Source: Yamadazyma tenuis (lineage: Eukaryota; Ascomycota; Pichiomycetes; Serinales; Debaryomycetaceae). Taken from it: a stretch of 64,000 nt of DNA. The notes below the pieces were generated by a model. That model was not told the DNA's origin and ran no database searches. It saw nothing but the letters and a program-made list of their open reading frames with translations. How positions within the stretch are numbered: position 1 is the stretch's first letter; each line of letters opens with the position of its first letter. The stretch spans positions 310,001-374,000 of the forward strand of contig NC_089465.1 of assembly GCF_029203305.1 (NCBI RefSeq), written 5' to 3'. Below are positions 8,772 through 16,821 of the stretch, one piece after another. Position numbers and translations under genes: made by a program.

Positions 8772-10295
8772 TCACCTCGCGAGCTCCGCCCACAAAATAG
8801 GCACAAACACTCGGACGGCTACCACTAATACCACCACCAGCTGGTACACAGACACCGGAGCATACAAAAGTCCATTGTCTGTAAAGTTCCACCAAATGGC
8901 ATAAAAGGCCACCAGGAAAAAATGGTTGAACAACATCATGGGGAACGGCAACATCCCACTAAGTAACCCGATGGGCCCCGATACGCAAGCACCGCCGAGT
9001 TCAAAATAACGGAAACACCCTCTTTGCAAAATGCGAAGTGATGGGGAATCAGCTGCAAACAATGCGTACAAAGCCATCGAAAGCGTATTGATGACGGCGT
9101 CCAACGGCTTTCTCCGCCGGTGGAATACCGCCATCTGGCGTAACACCGCCTCGTGGTCGCCAAGATCTGCCACCTGGCTTGGGTGCAAAAGTTTCGCCAA
9201 AATCACCACGTCGTTCAACGCCACTGTCATCCCTCCGCCCGTCAACGGGTGCCGCATATTCAACGAGTCGCCCACTGCCACAAATCCGCGCTGGCGGCTC
9301 TGTTTCACTGCTGGAAGATACTGGTTGGGCATGGGCCGGAACCTTTTCAGGGCCACCGCCGCGTCAAACGACGGCTGGATTTCTTTCGGGAGCTCAGACC
9401 GAACCTGCTGGTTGAGGTAGTTGGCAAACTCACCGCCGGATGACGACGGAGGCTTCGTCAGCCGCCACGCACACAACATTCGGGCGGTGGTTGGGGTGGT
9501 CTGGTACGCCAACACCGGCGCATGGTCACCCAAAATCACATGGCCGTGGCCTGGTGCCGGGAAGTCACAGTCATGTAAATCAAGCCCCACAAAGTACAGT
9601 TCCACCGATGGGGCGGGAGCCGGGAGCTCGCGACGAAGCTTCGAGTAGATCCCGTCACACGCCACCACGAGCTTGGCCCGGTAGACAGCTGGGACGTCTT
9701 CCGCCTTGACCCGCACACCCACCACCACGTCGTTGTCGTCGCGTACCACGCCGGTGACAGTAGCCTCCAAACACGTTACGTTGGGTTCGGCGCGGGCGAT
9801 TGCACGCAAGTTCATCAAAAAGTCACCGTTGTGGAACGCAAGACCTTGGACCGTTGGATGGTCGTACCAGTCCTTGCTGCTGAGTGTCGAGTCGGTGATG
9901 AGCTTGTCGTTGTCATCAAAAACACAGTCTGGCACCGGTTTGATGGGATTACCTGTCGCAGCCTCAGCTTTGTCTAGATACGATAGTTGTACCACTCGGT
10001 CGTGGTATTTAATGTAGTAACCCTCGCACGTCATGGCCTCAATGTTGGCGACGGCCTGGGCCAACCCGAGCTCGCAGAGCGCTTTCACACCTGCTGGTTG
10101 CATCAATTCACCCACAATTCTATCGGGACGGGACCAGGACCGTTCGATAAGAAGCACCTGACGCCCGGCACGGGCAAAGGCAGTGGCGATGGCGGGCCCG
10201 GCCACTCCTGCGCCAACCACAACAGCGTCGTACTGTTTGTCTTCCACCGAGTTGGGGAGGCTGTCAGTGGCAACGTTTGAGTTTGCAAAAGACAT
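8772..10295 (-). CDS. ERG1: Squalene epoxidase (squalene monooxygenase)
   Basis: 507 residues. It is an FAD-dependent ER enzyme that converts squalene to 2,3-oxidosqualene, the committed oxygen-dependent step of ergosterol synthesis and the terbinafine target. The dinucleotide fold GAGVAG lies at 28-33, RIVGELMQPAGVKAL follows near 60-75, and the second FAD motif GDSLNMRHPLTGGGM is near 343-357. Hydrophobic C-terminal segments anchor it to ER or lipid-droplet membrane. The promoter (10296-10529) contains the Upc2 core TCGTATA on the minus strand and a GTCACGTG box, consistent with sterol control by the UPC2-type factor in this window. Confidence 0.96.
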   Translation of the reverse strand: MSFANSNVATDSLPNSVEDKQYDAVVVGAGVAGPAIATAFARAGRQVLLIERSWSRPDRIVGELMQPAGVKALCELGLAQAVANIEAMTCEGYYIKYHDRVVQLSYLDKAEAATGNPIKPVPDCVFDDNDKLITDSTLSSKDWYDHPTVQGLAFHNGDFLMNLRAIARAEPNVTCLEATVTGVVRDDNDVVVGVRVKAEDVPAVYRAKLVVACDGIYSKLRRELPAPAPSVELYFVGLDLHDCDFPAPGHGHVILGDHAPVLAYQTTPTTARMLCAWRLTKPPSSSGGEFANYLNQQVRSELPKEIQPSFDAAVALKRFRPMPNQYLPAVKQSRQRGFVAVGDSLNMRHPLTGGGMTVALNDVVILAKLLHPSQVADLGDHEAVLRQMAVFHRRRKPLDAVINTLSMALYALFAADSPSLRILQRGCFRYFELGGACVSGPIGLLSGMLPFPMMLFNHFFLVAFYAIWWNFTDNGLLYAPVSVYQLVVVLVVAVRVFVPILWAELAR

Positions 10296-10347
10296 TGGTG
10301 GTGCGATCGATGGGTTTTCCTGTGCTTTTATGATTTCGCGACCGCGC

Positions 10348-10354
10348 TATACGA
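10348..10354 (-). promoter_or_regulatory. Sterol-response element core in the ERG1 promoter
   Basis: Plus-strand TATACGA reads TCGTATA on the minus strand, the 7-bp core bound by Upc2/Ecm22. It lies 53 bp upstream of the ERG1 start codon. A UPC2-type gene sits at the left edge of the window. Binding is inferred from the family. Confidence 0.65.
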
Positions 10355-10356
10355 AG

Positions 10357-10364
10357 GTCACGTG
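10357..10364. promoter_or_regulatory. GTCACGTG (Cbf1-type) box in the ERG1 promoter
   Basis: GTCACGTG lies 3 bp beyond the sterol-response core and 62 bp from the start codon. The extended GGTCAC also matches the Rtg1/Rtg3 R-box. Close packing next to the sterol element suggests a composite promoter, which is inference. Confidence 0.5.
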
Positions 10365-10529
10365 CGGGTGGGCCCATTATGGGGCCATCAAGTGAGGCGA
10401 TGGCATAGGTTTTGGTTTGGCTACAGAAACCATATGTAACTGTACATTATTTACTCTAGTTGGAAATTGGGCACAGTCATCCAAATTTGGCTACCTGTAA
10501 TTGAACCACTCACAACCTCTATTCAGACT

Positions 10530-12671
10530 CTAGTCACTTTCCTCTTCTGCCTCTTGCAACCACTCGATAAACCTCACAGTGGCCCCACGAATATCTGCAC
10601 TGGCTGCACTCTCTTCACTGTTCCACCACTGTAATATCCGGTCCTCCTCCACGATATCATCGTCGTATAAGGTTCTGATGGCCCAGAACAACACCACCTG
10701 ACCATCAAAACCCCCACCGTAACCACCAGAAGCACAAGTCGATTGCAAAAGCATCAATAAGTCGACCTGGTCTTTGGGTTCAAAGAGTTGACGATTGAAT
10801 AGTGGACCCCAACTTTTGAACACCTTTACAGTGGCTTCTTTACTTCCCAAGGTCCCGGTACTGATGAAGTGCCCAATGCGGCGGGTCAACGCTTCGACGG
10901 TAGCAGCCCGAACCTCATGATAAGAAACATTCATTGACATCCGCAACGTGTTCAACTCTAATAGGGCCGTGTCGAGGTCATGGTTGTTCTCGATGGAACG
11001 AGTGACGGTATCGACGGCTTCTTTGGCGAAATCTTCCTCTTCCTCGCTCAACTCGCCACGCTCAAAGTCGGTGGACATGACAGAATTGGATGAGAATCGT
11101 CTGGTCTTCCGCCGTCTCTTCTTGTTTGACACCGATGCGATTGAGTCATCGGAGATGTTGAGAAGCTTGAAGCTCTGGTACATCTTGGTGCCCATTTTGT
11201 CGGTGCTTCCAGTGTTTTCGAATTCACTATCACTATCCTCACTGTCGTTTTCTTCAAACTCTGATACATACAAATGCCCAACTCCATCCACACCCACAAC
11301 ATCTATGTCATTTACCACAACTGCCACAGAAGGACTTACCTCCTGGTCGCGTTCGTCGTCTGAAAAGCTGTCAAGGCCAGCCGATTCTCGTTCAATGGGG
11401 GTTTCCACCAACCGAGAGTTTACGGCAAGACGCCGGCCACGGCCCACCGTCACATGGTGGCCCACGACACTGCCCACGATCTCGGCGTCACTGTGCACGG
11501 TGACATTATAGGCGAGAATGGACTTGTGGATCACACAGTTATCAGCGATCTCCACTCCATCCCAGATGTAACTGTCGGTGATGCTTACATTCTTCCCGAT
11601 CTTACAGTTACGCCCAATGGTAGACCGTGACACCGACAGCCCGTCAAGGATCTCAGTGCCGTTGCCAATGGCCGTACAATTACCGATTTTACAACTCTGG
11701 GCCAAAATAACCTTATCTTCCTTGTAAATATGATTGAACTGGTATGAGTAGCTATGAGACGGCATCAAGTTGACCTCCGGTACGACTGGATAGCACCACC
11801 TCAGTATTACGTCCTGGGCCACCGCATCGTAGGTCAAGAAACTGGTGACTCGGGCCGCATACTCTTCTCCATTGGTCAAATAGGCGTACACGGTTTTTTT
11901 GACCAAATCGGACGTCAAAACCCCCTTGACAAAGTCACTCCGTAACAACTGGTAGTCGAAGTTATCCTGAAAGATCTGGGGCACTAACGGCGTACAGATG
12001 TCAATGTGACAGTCGATTAAGTCGTTGCGCAAAATAAGCTCGTCCACATCCTCGAGTAAATCGGGATCAAGTCCCACCGACGTCTGAGGAAGGTTTGGCG
12101 GAGGCACTGAGTGGTAGTAGATACATCTGTCGGTATTTCTGTCCAACACAAAGGCCGCCAGGTCGATCTGGGACCGGGTTCTGTGGTAGGGCAGGGCCGG
12201 CGTGAGAATCATCGTGAGAATGTGCTCCTTGTCGTGTTGTTTTTTGCGGCGGTGGAACGCCATAGCAGCGCTGAAGTCGATGTTGGTGACGGTGTCGCCC
12301 GACACAAGTAAGAAATCACCGGTGATGAGGCCTCGATTATCAAGGTCTCTCATGGTATCCCCCACCGAACGAGCCTCGAGTGACATGACGGTGGTGATGG
12401 TGAAAGGCGAGCTGCTGTGGGTCCACTTGGAGCTGTCGATGTACTTTTGGATTTGGTCAGCGTGGGAGGAACACATCACATACACTTCGTTGACGCCAGC
12501 TTTGGCGAGGAATTCAAGAGTGTACTCTATGAGGGGCACGTTTGCCAACGGCAAAAGACATCTAGGAGTGACAGCAGTGAGCGGCATGAACCGCGAGAAG
12601 AACGAGTCGGTGAGCACGATGGCCTGGAACCGTTCGTCCTGGTCAAGTTCCTTCTTCTTCTTGGGAGCCAT
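10530..12671 (-). CDS. GCD6: eIF2B epsilon, catalytic GDP-GTP exchange subunit
   Basis: 713 residues, the usual length of yeast Gcd6. The N-terminal nucleotidyltransferase-like domain begins FQAIVLTDSFFSRFMPLT. A left-handed beta-helix of hexapeptide repeats follows (about 320-420, for example IGNCTAIGNGTEI and VIHKSILAYNVTV). Next is an acidic Ser/Asp-rich linker (about 440-540). The C-terminal W2/HEAT domain, which is the exchange factor proper, carries the aromatic/acidic boxes WWNSEES and RFIEWLQEAEEESD. The complex recharges eIF2 with GTP and is the target of Gcn2-driven translational control. An AAAAGTGCGA-type motif, GTGCGAAAA, lies at 12690-12698, 20 bp upstream of the start. Confidence 0.95.
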   Translation of the reverse strand: MAPKKKKELDQDERFQAIVLTDSFFSRFMPLTAVTPRCLLPLANVPLIEYTLEFLAKAGVNEVYVMCSSHADQIQKYIDSSKWTHSSSPFTITTVMSLEARSVGDTMRDLDNRGLITGDFLLVSGDTVTNIDFSAAMAFHRRKKQHDKEHILTMILTPALPYHRTRSQIDLAAFVLDRNTDRCIYYHSVPPPNLPQTSVGLDPDLLEDVDELILRNDLIDCHIDICTPLVPQIFQDNFDYQLLRSDFVKGVLTSDLVKKTVYAYLTNGEEYAARVTSFLTYDAVAQDVILRWCYPVVPEVNLMPSHSYSYQFNHIYKEDKVILAQSCKIGNCTAIGNGTEILDGLSVSRSTIGRNCKIGKNVSITDSYIWDGVEIADNCVIHKSILAYNVTVHSDAEIVGSVVGHHVTVGRGRRLAVNSRLVETPIERESAGLDSFSDDERDQEVSPSVAVVVNDIDVVGVDGVGHLYVSEFEENDSEDSDSEFENTGSTDKMGTKMYQSFKLLNISDDSIASVSNKKRRRKTRRFSSNSVMSTDFERGELSEEEEDFAKEAVDTVTRSIENNHDLDTALLELNTLRMSMNVSYHEVRAATVEALTRRIGHFISTGTLGSKEATVKVFKSWGPLFNRQLFEPKDQVDLLMLLQSTCASGGYGGGFDGQVVLFWAIRTLYDDDIVEEDRILQWWNSEESAASADIRGATVRFIEWLQEAEEESD

Positions 12672-12823
12672 TGGATCTTAAAATTTTGAGTGCGAAAAAG
12701 CCATCGAAAAGTGTCATACTAATGGTTCTACTAGGCACTGAAAAGTGTTAGTTCCAGGCGATGGCAATTTCTACTAAATGGTCAAATGCTTTCAAATTAC
12801 GTTTATTCATCATATCTACAAGT

Positions 12824-13480
12824 CTATTGGCTCAATTCCTCCTTCTCAGCCTTGGCCTTCTTGATCTGGGCCACGATCCGCTTCTTCTCCTTCTCTTCTT
12901 CGGCCCTATCGTTCAACACCTTCTGCCACTCGGGAATAGGTGCCGGCTTCTTCTTGTTGATTTCCTCTTCCTTGACCGCCAAAAGAACGGTTCCAATCAA
13001 CAAAAGCACTGTGACTCCCTGAGCATACATTCTGGCCTGTACCGCCTTTTGGGCAGTGGTCATGATCTTGTCCCTGTTGACAAGCACCCACGAGCCATAC
13101 AACGACGCGGCCCATGCAGACAAGACGATCTTGTACTTGTTATCGTTCAAAAAGTGGATGGATTTGTCGTACTTCGACATTGACTGCCATTCTTTATACT
13201 GCTCCAAAAGCTGTTCTTGTTGGTAGTCGGACGAGTGCATCTGTCTATCAAACTCAACGGACCCCTGGTCAGCCCAGAAGGCGGCAGTGGCGATGGTTGG
13301 CATGGCAAATATACAAGTTTTGATACTGGTGTTAAATTGGCTGAACCTAACGGGGTGTCTAGTTCTAAGGTATGCAAAGAGCCCGGCCGATAACAATGAT
13401 CCGTAGAACAATCCCTTGGTGCCTTCAGCGGTGATGTGAGCAATGTGAGCTTCTCTTTCGTCTGTTCCTAAAATCTTCAT
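12824..13480 (-). CDS. RCF2: Respiratory supercomplex factor 2 (HIG1 domain)
   Basis: 218 residues, close to S. cerevisiae Rcf2 (224). It starts MKILGTDEREAHIAHITAEGTK as expected, with hydrophobic segments near 25-45, 60-75 and 110-160. The HIG1-type region contains SAWAASLYGSWVLVNRDK and AQKAVQARMYAQGVTVLLLIGTVLL. The charged C-terminal helix is rich in Lys/Glu. Rcf2 lies in the mitochondrial inner membrane and associates with the complex III-IV supercomplex and cytochrome c oxidase. It is divergent from CTR2 across 625 bp. Confidence 0.85.
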   Translation of the reverse strand: MKILGTDEREAHIAHITAEGTKGLFYGSLLSAGLFAYLRTRHPVRFSQFNTSIKTCIFAMPTIATAAFWADQGSVEFDRQMHSSDYQQEQLLEQYKEWQSMSKYDKSIHFLNDNKYKIVLSAWAASLYGSWVLVNRDKIMTTAQKAVQARMYAQGVTVLLLIGTVLLAVKEEEINKKKPAPIPEWQKVLNDRAEEEKEKKRIVAQIKKAKAEKEELSQ

Positions 13481-14105
13481 GGTAAATTAAAATGTGCAGC
13501 CAATGAAGAAATGGGTGCGGTTTATATAAATTTTGTTTGCGCGCAGAAAAAGAAAGGTCGGGTGAATAAGGAAGAAAATGGCTCACGGCTGACGGCTGGC
13601 GCAAAATATAATTGGGGTGAAGAATGTCGGAGTGGTGCAAGATGGGTATCGTATAGATGATTAGAGAGGGACGACGGGTGACAACGACACCACCTGCTGT
13701 CTCCAATTCTTTTTCCCTTCGGTTACTCTGTTACGCTGTCTCTTCTGCTACTTTGTGACATTAGTTTCCGCTTCGCAATTCATGTAAATGGTGCCAAAAA
13801 CACCTGATCCATCGACCGTTTTGTCGCGGGTGAGTCGGAGATGACCAAGCCGCGACATTTATACACCCCCGGATTAAGATCGACTTGATTTCTGGGAGGA
13901 ATGACTGAAACCGGGCAAGTGCCCGATGTTTGTACCGGATATGGATTCTGACTAATGAGTATGATCTGGTGTAGGGAGTTCTGACTAATTGGGGTGAACT
14001 GGGGTTCTGACCCATACACCCACCAAAGTCTCCTAATGGGGGAAACTCGCACTATCGGGCCGCGCAGCCAACTAGGAATATAAAGTGCTCAAACATCTCA
14101 ACCAA
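13481..14105. promoter_or_regulatory. RCF2-CTR2 divergent promoter region with TTCTGAC repeats
   Basis: No credible ORF lies in this 625-bp stretch. TTCTGACTAAT occurs at 13946-13956 and again at 13979-13989. The related TTCTGACCCAT starts the Rap1-like 20-mer at 14004-14023, 82 bp before the CTR2 start. The three copies are 33 and 26 bp apart and in the same orientation, which suggests a clustered binding site on the CTR2 side. Confidence 0.55.
14004..14023 (+). promoter_or_regulatory. Rap1-like 20-bp promoter motif, CTR2 copy
   Basis: GTTCTGACCCATACACCCAC, base-for-base identical to 1214-1233 in the CDC42 promoter and in the same orientation relative to the downstream gene (82 bp to the ATG). 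Confidence 0.5.
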
Positions 14106-14573
14106 ATGAACAGCTATCACAATATGGATCAGATGCCTGTCCACTCGCCATCCGCATCCCACGATATGCCCATGCCCGACATGCCTGCCAGGTGCTCCAT
14201 GAACATGCTCTTCACGTGGGACTACACCAACACCTGTGTGATTTTCCACTGGTGGCACATCCGCTCCGTCTACTCGTTTTTGTTTTCATTTGTGGCAGTG
14301 GCTGCTTTGGCCACGGGCTACGAGTTTGTACGCCACACTATCTCCCTCTGGGAGGCCCGTACTTTGGCAGTGGCGTCTGACCTGAGAGCCATGAGTTTGT
14401 ATAGGCTCAAGAAGTCGGTGTTTTATGGGTTTCAGATCGGGTACCTGTTTATGCTTATGTTGGTGTTTATGACGTATAATGGGTGGTTGATGCTTGCAGT
14501 TGTGTTGGGTGCAATTGGTGGACACTGGTTGTGGGGCCACAAGTCGACAGGACGGGGATTGGAATGCCATTGA
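14106..14573 (+). CDS. CTR2: Ctr2-type low-affinity (vacuolar) copper transporter
   Basis: 155 residues from the ATG at 14106; an upstream in-frame GTG is not used. The N-terminus is rich in Met and His (HDMPMPDMPARCSMNMLF), typical copper-binding Mets motifs. Three hydrophobic segments follow. The second carries MLMLVFM, the MxxxM copper gate. The third carries small-residue spacing, GAIGGHWLWG. The protein ends LECH, similar to the LACH end of S. cerevisiae Ctr2. In the family the homotrimer exports copper from the vacuole to the cytosol. The CSMNMLFTWDYTNTCVIF block favours Ctr2 over plasma-membrane Ctr1/Ctr3. Confidence 0.9.
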   Translation: MNSYHNMDQMPVHSPSASHDMPMPDMPARCSMNMLFTWDYTNTCVIFHWWHIRSVYSFLFSFVAVAALATGYEFVRHTISLWEARTLAVASDLRAMSLYRLKKSVFYGFQIGYLFMLMLVFMTYNGWLMLAVVLGAIGGHWLWGHKSTGRGLECH

Positions 14574-14882
14574 GTCAGCTGATGAGAAAGGCCCAAGAAT
14601 CGTGGACGCAAATTGACTGAGAATTATAATGAGACAACGGAGACAGAGATAGGAACAGAGACCAGAGCTTGACCAAGCTCAGGGCTTGGACTTGGTTATA
14701 CATAGTTCATTTGTTTAGATTGAATGGATTCTATTATTGACATTGGAGTGTTGGCTGGCTGATATAGTGTGTTTGAAATTGACAGGTTTTGCACCAGACG
14801 GAGGAATCATGTAGCCAAGTGAACAGTGACAGCCACTGGTACACAAACAATGTCGCGATCAACAAGCCCTACTAAACCCCTC
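14574..14882. other. Convergent CTR2 / thioesterase 3' region
   Basis: 309 bp between two convergent stop codons. The only structure seen is a short perfect palindrome, GAGCTTG-AC-CAAGCTC, at 14665-14680. No ORF or RNA gene was recognised; it probably holds overlapping terminators. Confidence 0.5.
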
Positions 14883-15869
14883 CTATAACTTGTACGATCC
14901 CAGAGTCGCCTTATCAGCCACTTTCTGAGGAATCTGCACCTGCGCTTCCTGCGTTATGGAAGCCACCAACTTTCCATCTCTATTGAAATAAAACGAGAGA
15001 AACAACACTCGGCCGTTGCTCAACCTCACAAACCGAAAGTCCACAAACAACCAGTCGGTGATATTAAAATCGTCGTCATGAAAGTAGATGTTATGATCCA
15101 TGGTGGCATACGTGTACCAGAAATACTTCATGCTGAAAGCCGTACCCAAGCACCGATAAAAGAGCACAAGCGTGGTGGCATCGGACACAAACGCAAAGTC
15201 CACATAGTTCCACTTTTTATGGACTGGCTGCACCCCATCGACATTCACCCGAGTAAAGAAGCCTAATCGCCTCTCACCCACCTCCAACTGGTTTTCTGCG
15301 TCCCCCGCATCCTCGAAGATTTCCGGCGGAATCATCGCCAGAATATGGTCGTTGGTATGGTTGAACACCATCAACTCTTCCATCCGATCTTTATACTTGT
15401 AGAAGTACTCGTTGGGAGAGAACTGGAAGTCGAATGGAACATTCTTCACGTTGGGGTTAGGGCTATTTTGGAAGTCTAATTGACGTTTTTTCATGTCGTT
15501 CTTCTGAGCAAACGAGATCATCGCTATAAAGCAAAGCTTATCGCCCTTTTCCTGATAGCAGTGCACCAACCGGTTCTTGTAATTGTGGCCATCGCTATTA
15601 CTAGAAATCTCGTACCGGATCACAGTCTCGGTGGATGCTGGCCTCATGAAGTATGAATGGAATGAATTGGGAGTCCAACCATCTTCGAGGGTTTCCCAGG
15701 CAGCCATAATACTCTGGGCAATAAGTTCTCCTCCAAACACAAGCTTGGTGACCTTCTGGTCAATTGATTGGAGGGGTCTACGCCCGTAGACAAGCTCTTC
15801 ACTTCTCTTGACCACTTCATACTGTCTAGATTTGTACATGGTTGTAGAAGGAAAAGGGGGATTTGCCAT
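14883..15869 (-). CDS. TES1: Acyl-CoA thioesterase, peroxisomal TES1/ACOT8 type
   Basis: 328 residues with a double hot-dog thioesterase fold. N-terminal signatures are GRRPLQSIDQKVTKLVFGGELIAQS and WTPNSFHSYFMRPAS; the second hot-dog contains the YTYATMDHNIYFHD-like region near residue 250-265. The family hydrolyses acyl-CoA to fatty acid and CoA during peroxisomal beta-oxidation. The C-terminus is SYKL. The final tripeptide YKL departs from the canonical PTS1 (SKL, AKL), so peroxisomal import is likely but not assured. A second ATG ten codons in is an alternative start. CUG-clade yeasts often have several TES1 paralogues, so the exact orthologue is uncertain. Confidence 0.85.
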   Translation of the reverse strand: MANPPFPSTTMYKSRQYEVVKRSEELVYGRRPLQSIDQKVTKLVFGGELIAQSIMAAWETLEDGWTPNSFHSYFMRPASTETVIRYEISSNSDGHNYKNRLVHCYQEKGDKLCFIAMISFAQKNDMKKRQLDFQNSPNPNVKNVPFDFQFSPNEYFYKYKDRMEELMVFNHTNDHILAMIPPEIFEDAGDAENQLEVGERRLGFFTRVNVDGVQPVHKKWNYVDFAFVSDATTLVLFYRCLGTAFSMKYFWYTYATMDHNIYFHDDDFNITDWLFVDFRFVRLSNGRVLFLSFYFNRDGKLVASITQEAQVQIPQKVADKATLGSYKL

Positions 15870-16548
15870 TTAAATACAATGGATCTGGGATTGAGATCTT
15901 TGGGGTTGTGTGCAGGATGGTGGTCGCTAGTTGGTTACCGGAGTCGGGATCCATGTCAAGATGGATGACGGCCCCACATATGTTTTGGTACTGGCATATA
16001 GTATAAAATAATGCCTTGGTCTTATAGACGGGTGCACTTGCTATGTTCCATATTATATGCAGTGGGATGTGCATTTTGTGGTTGTTGTCTGCACCTGCTG
16101 GCTTTATGATCTGCGCTCTCCCAGTGCTCGCTTGGAAGCGCTAATAATTCCGCTGAAAAAGCGCAATCGAGCGATCATATGCTGAGCTACACCTCTCCAA
16201 AGCGGTGCATATTACAGTTTAAGGTTTAATGTATGTATTGGTTTGTTGTGCCGGTTTGGGTCCGAATGAATGAGTTTGTGAGTTTGATTAGTTAAAATTT
16301 TTGGCAACAATTATTTAGTTCTCGCATCAATTAGTAATATTTGCAAATTGACGTAGACCAAACCAGTCCTATTTTTTAAAATTTCTCAGTCTTTGCTTTT
16401 GAACAGTTGGGATAGAAGTCCTGGATTCTACCATAATATTCGTGTTTAAATGGTGAATATTACAATATTAGTAGTCGAGATATCACCCCCACAAAAGTTT
16501 GGCCCCGGTTCTGGTGGGTGGAGCCAGCAGCATGCGACATTAGCAGAT
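15870..16548. other. Thioesterase promoter and tRNA upstream flank
   Basis: 680 bp, AT-rich from 16200 onward, with no credible ORF. A minus-strand stretch near 16150-16215 (GTGTAGCTCAGC) mimics a tRNA A box but has no matching B box or cloverleaf. No other element was recognised. Confidence 0.5.
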
Positions 16549-16671
16549 GCTCTAGTGGCGCAGAGGTTAGCGCTTCGTGCTTATAGCCGTTTGACGACTC
16601 AATAGGTTATACCTAAAGTCACGGTCGTGTGAGGAACGCGACGGTCGTGGGTTCAATCCCCTCCTGGAGCA
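16549..16671 (+). tRNA. tRNA-Ile(UAU) with a 50-nt intron
   Basis: The cloverleaf folds by hand. The acceptor stem GCTCTAG/CTGGAGC has 7 pairs including one T-G, with discriminator A. The D stem is GCGC/GCGC. The anticodon stem is TCGTG/CGCGA around loop CTTATAA, with anticodon TAT at 16582-16584. The T loop is TTCAATC. The intron is 16586-16635, after position 37 as in all nuclear tRNA introns, and contains ATA able to pair with the anticodon. S. cerevisiae tRNA-Ile(UAU) also carries an intron. The T stem has one T-T mismatch (50-64). A run of nine T (16679-16687) follows as the Pol III terminator. Its splicing would need the TRL1 ligase, also in this window. Confidence 0.95.
16586..16635 (+). 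other. Intron of tRNA-Ile(UAU)
   Basis: 50 nt located between tRNA positions 37 and 38. It contains TTATACC, whose ATA can pair with the UAU anticodon, giving the usual extended precursor stem recognised by the splicing endonuclease. Confidence 0.85.
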
Positions 16672-16678
16672 TTTGTCC

Positions 16679-16687
16679 TTTTTTTTT
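16679..16687 (+). terminator. Pol III poly-T terminator of the tRNA gene
   Basis: Nine consecutive T, 8 nt after the tRNA 3' end. Confidence 0.85.
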
Positions 16688-16821
16688 GCGACAGGCCCGC
16701 GCCCCCTCCCTCTAGCTCCCGCCAGTCTCTCGCCCCCACCGCCCCAGCATCTTCAAACCTCGCACTCTGAAAAATTAATTGATCAAACTCATCTCATCTC
16801 AACCCATCTTCAACACCGACA

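Noticed and set aside
14665..14680. Palindrome GAGCTTG-AC-CAAGCTC as an RNA hairpin
   Set aside because: The 2-nt loop is too small, leaving a weak six-pair hairpin; nothing else supports function.
16150..16215. Minus-strand tRNA-like A-box stretch (GTGTAGCTCAGC)
   Set aside because: No B box, no acceptor pairing and no terminator; it does not fold as a tRNA.
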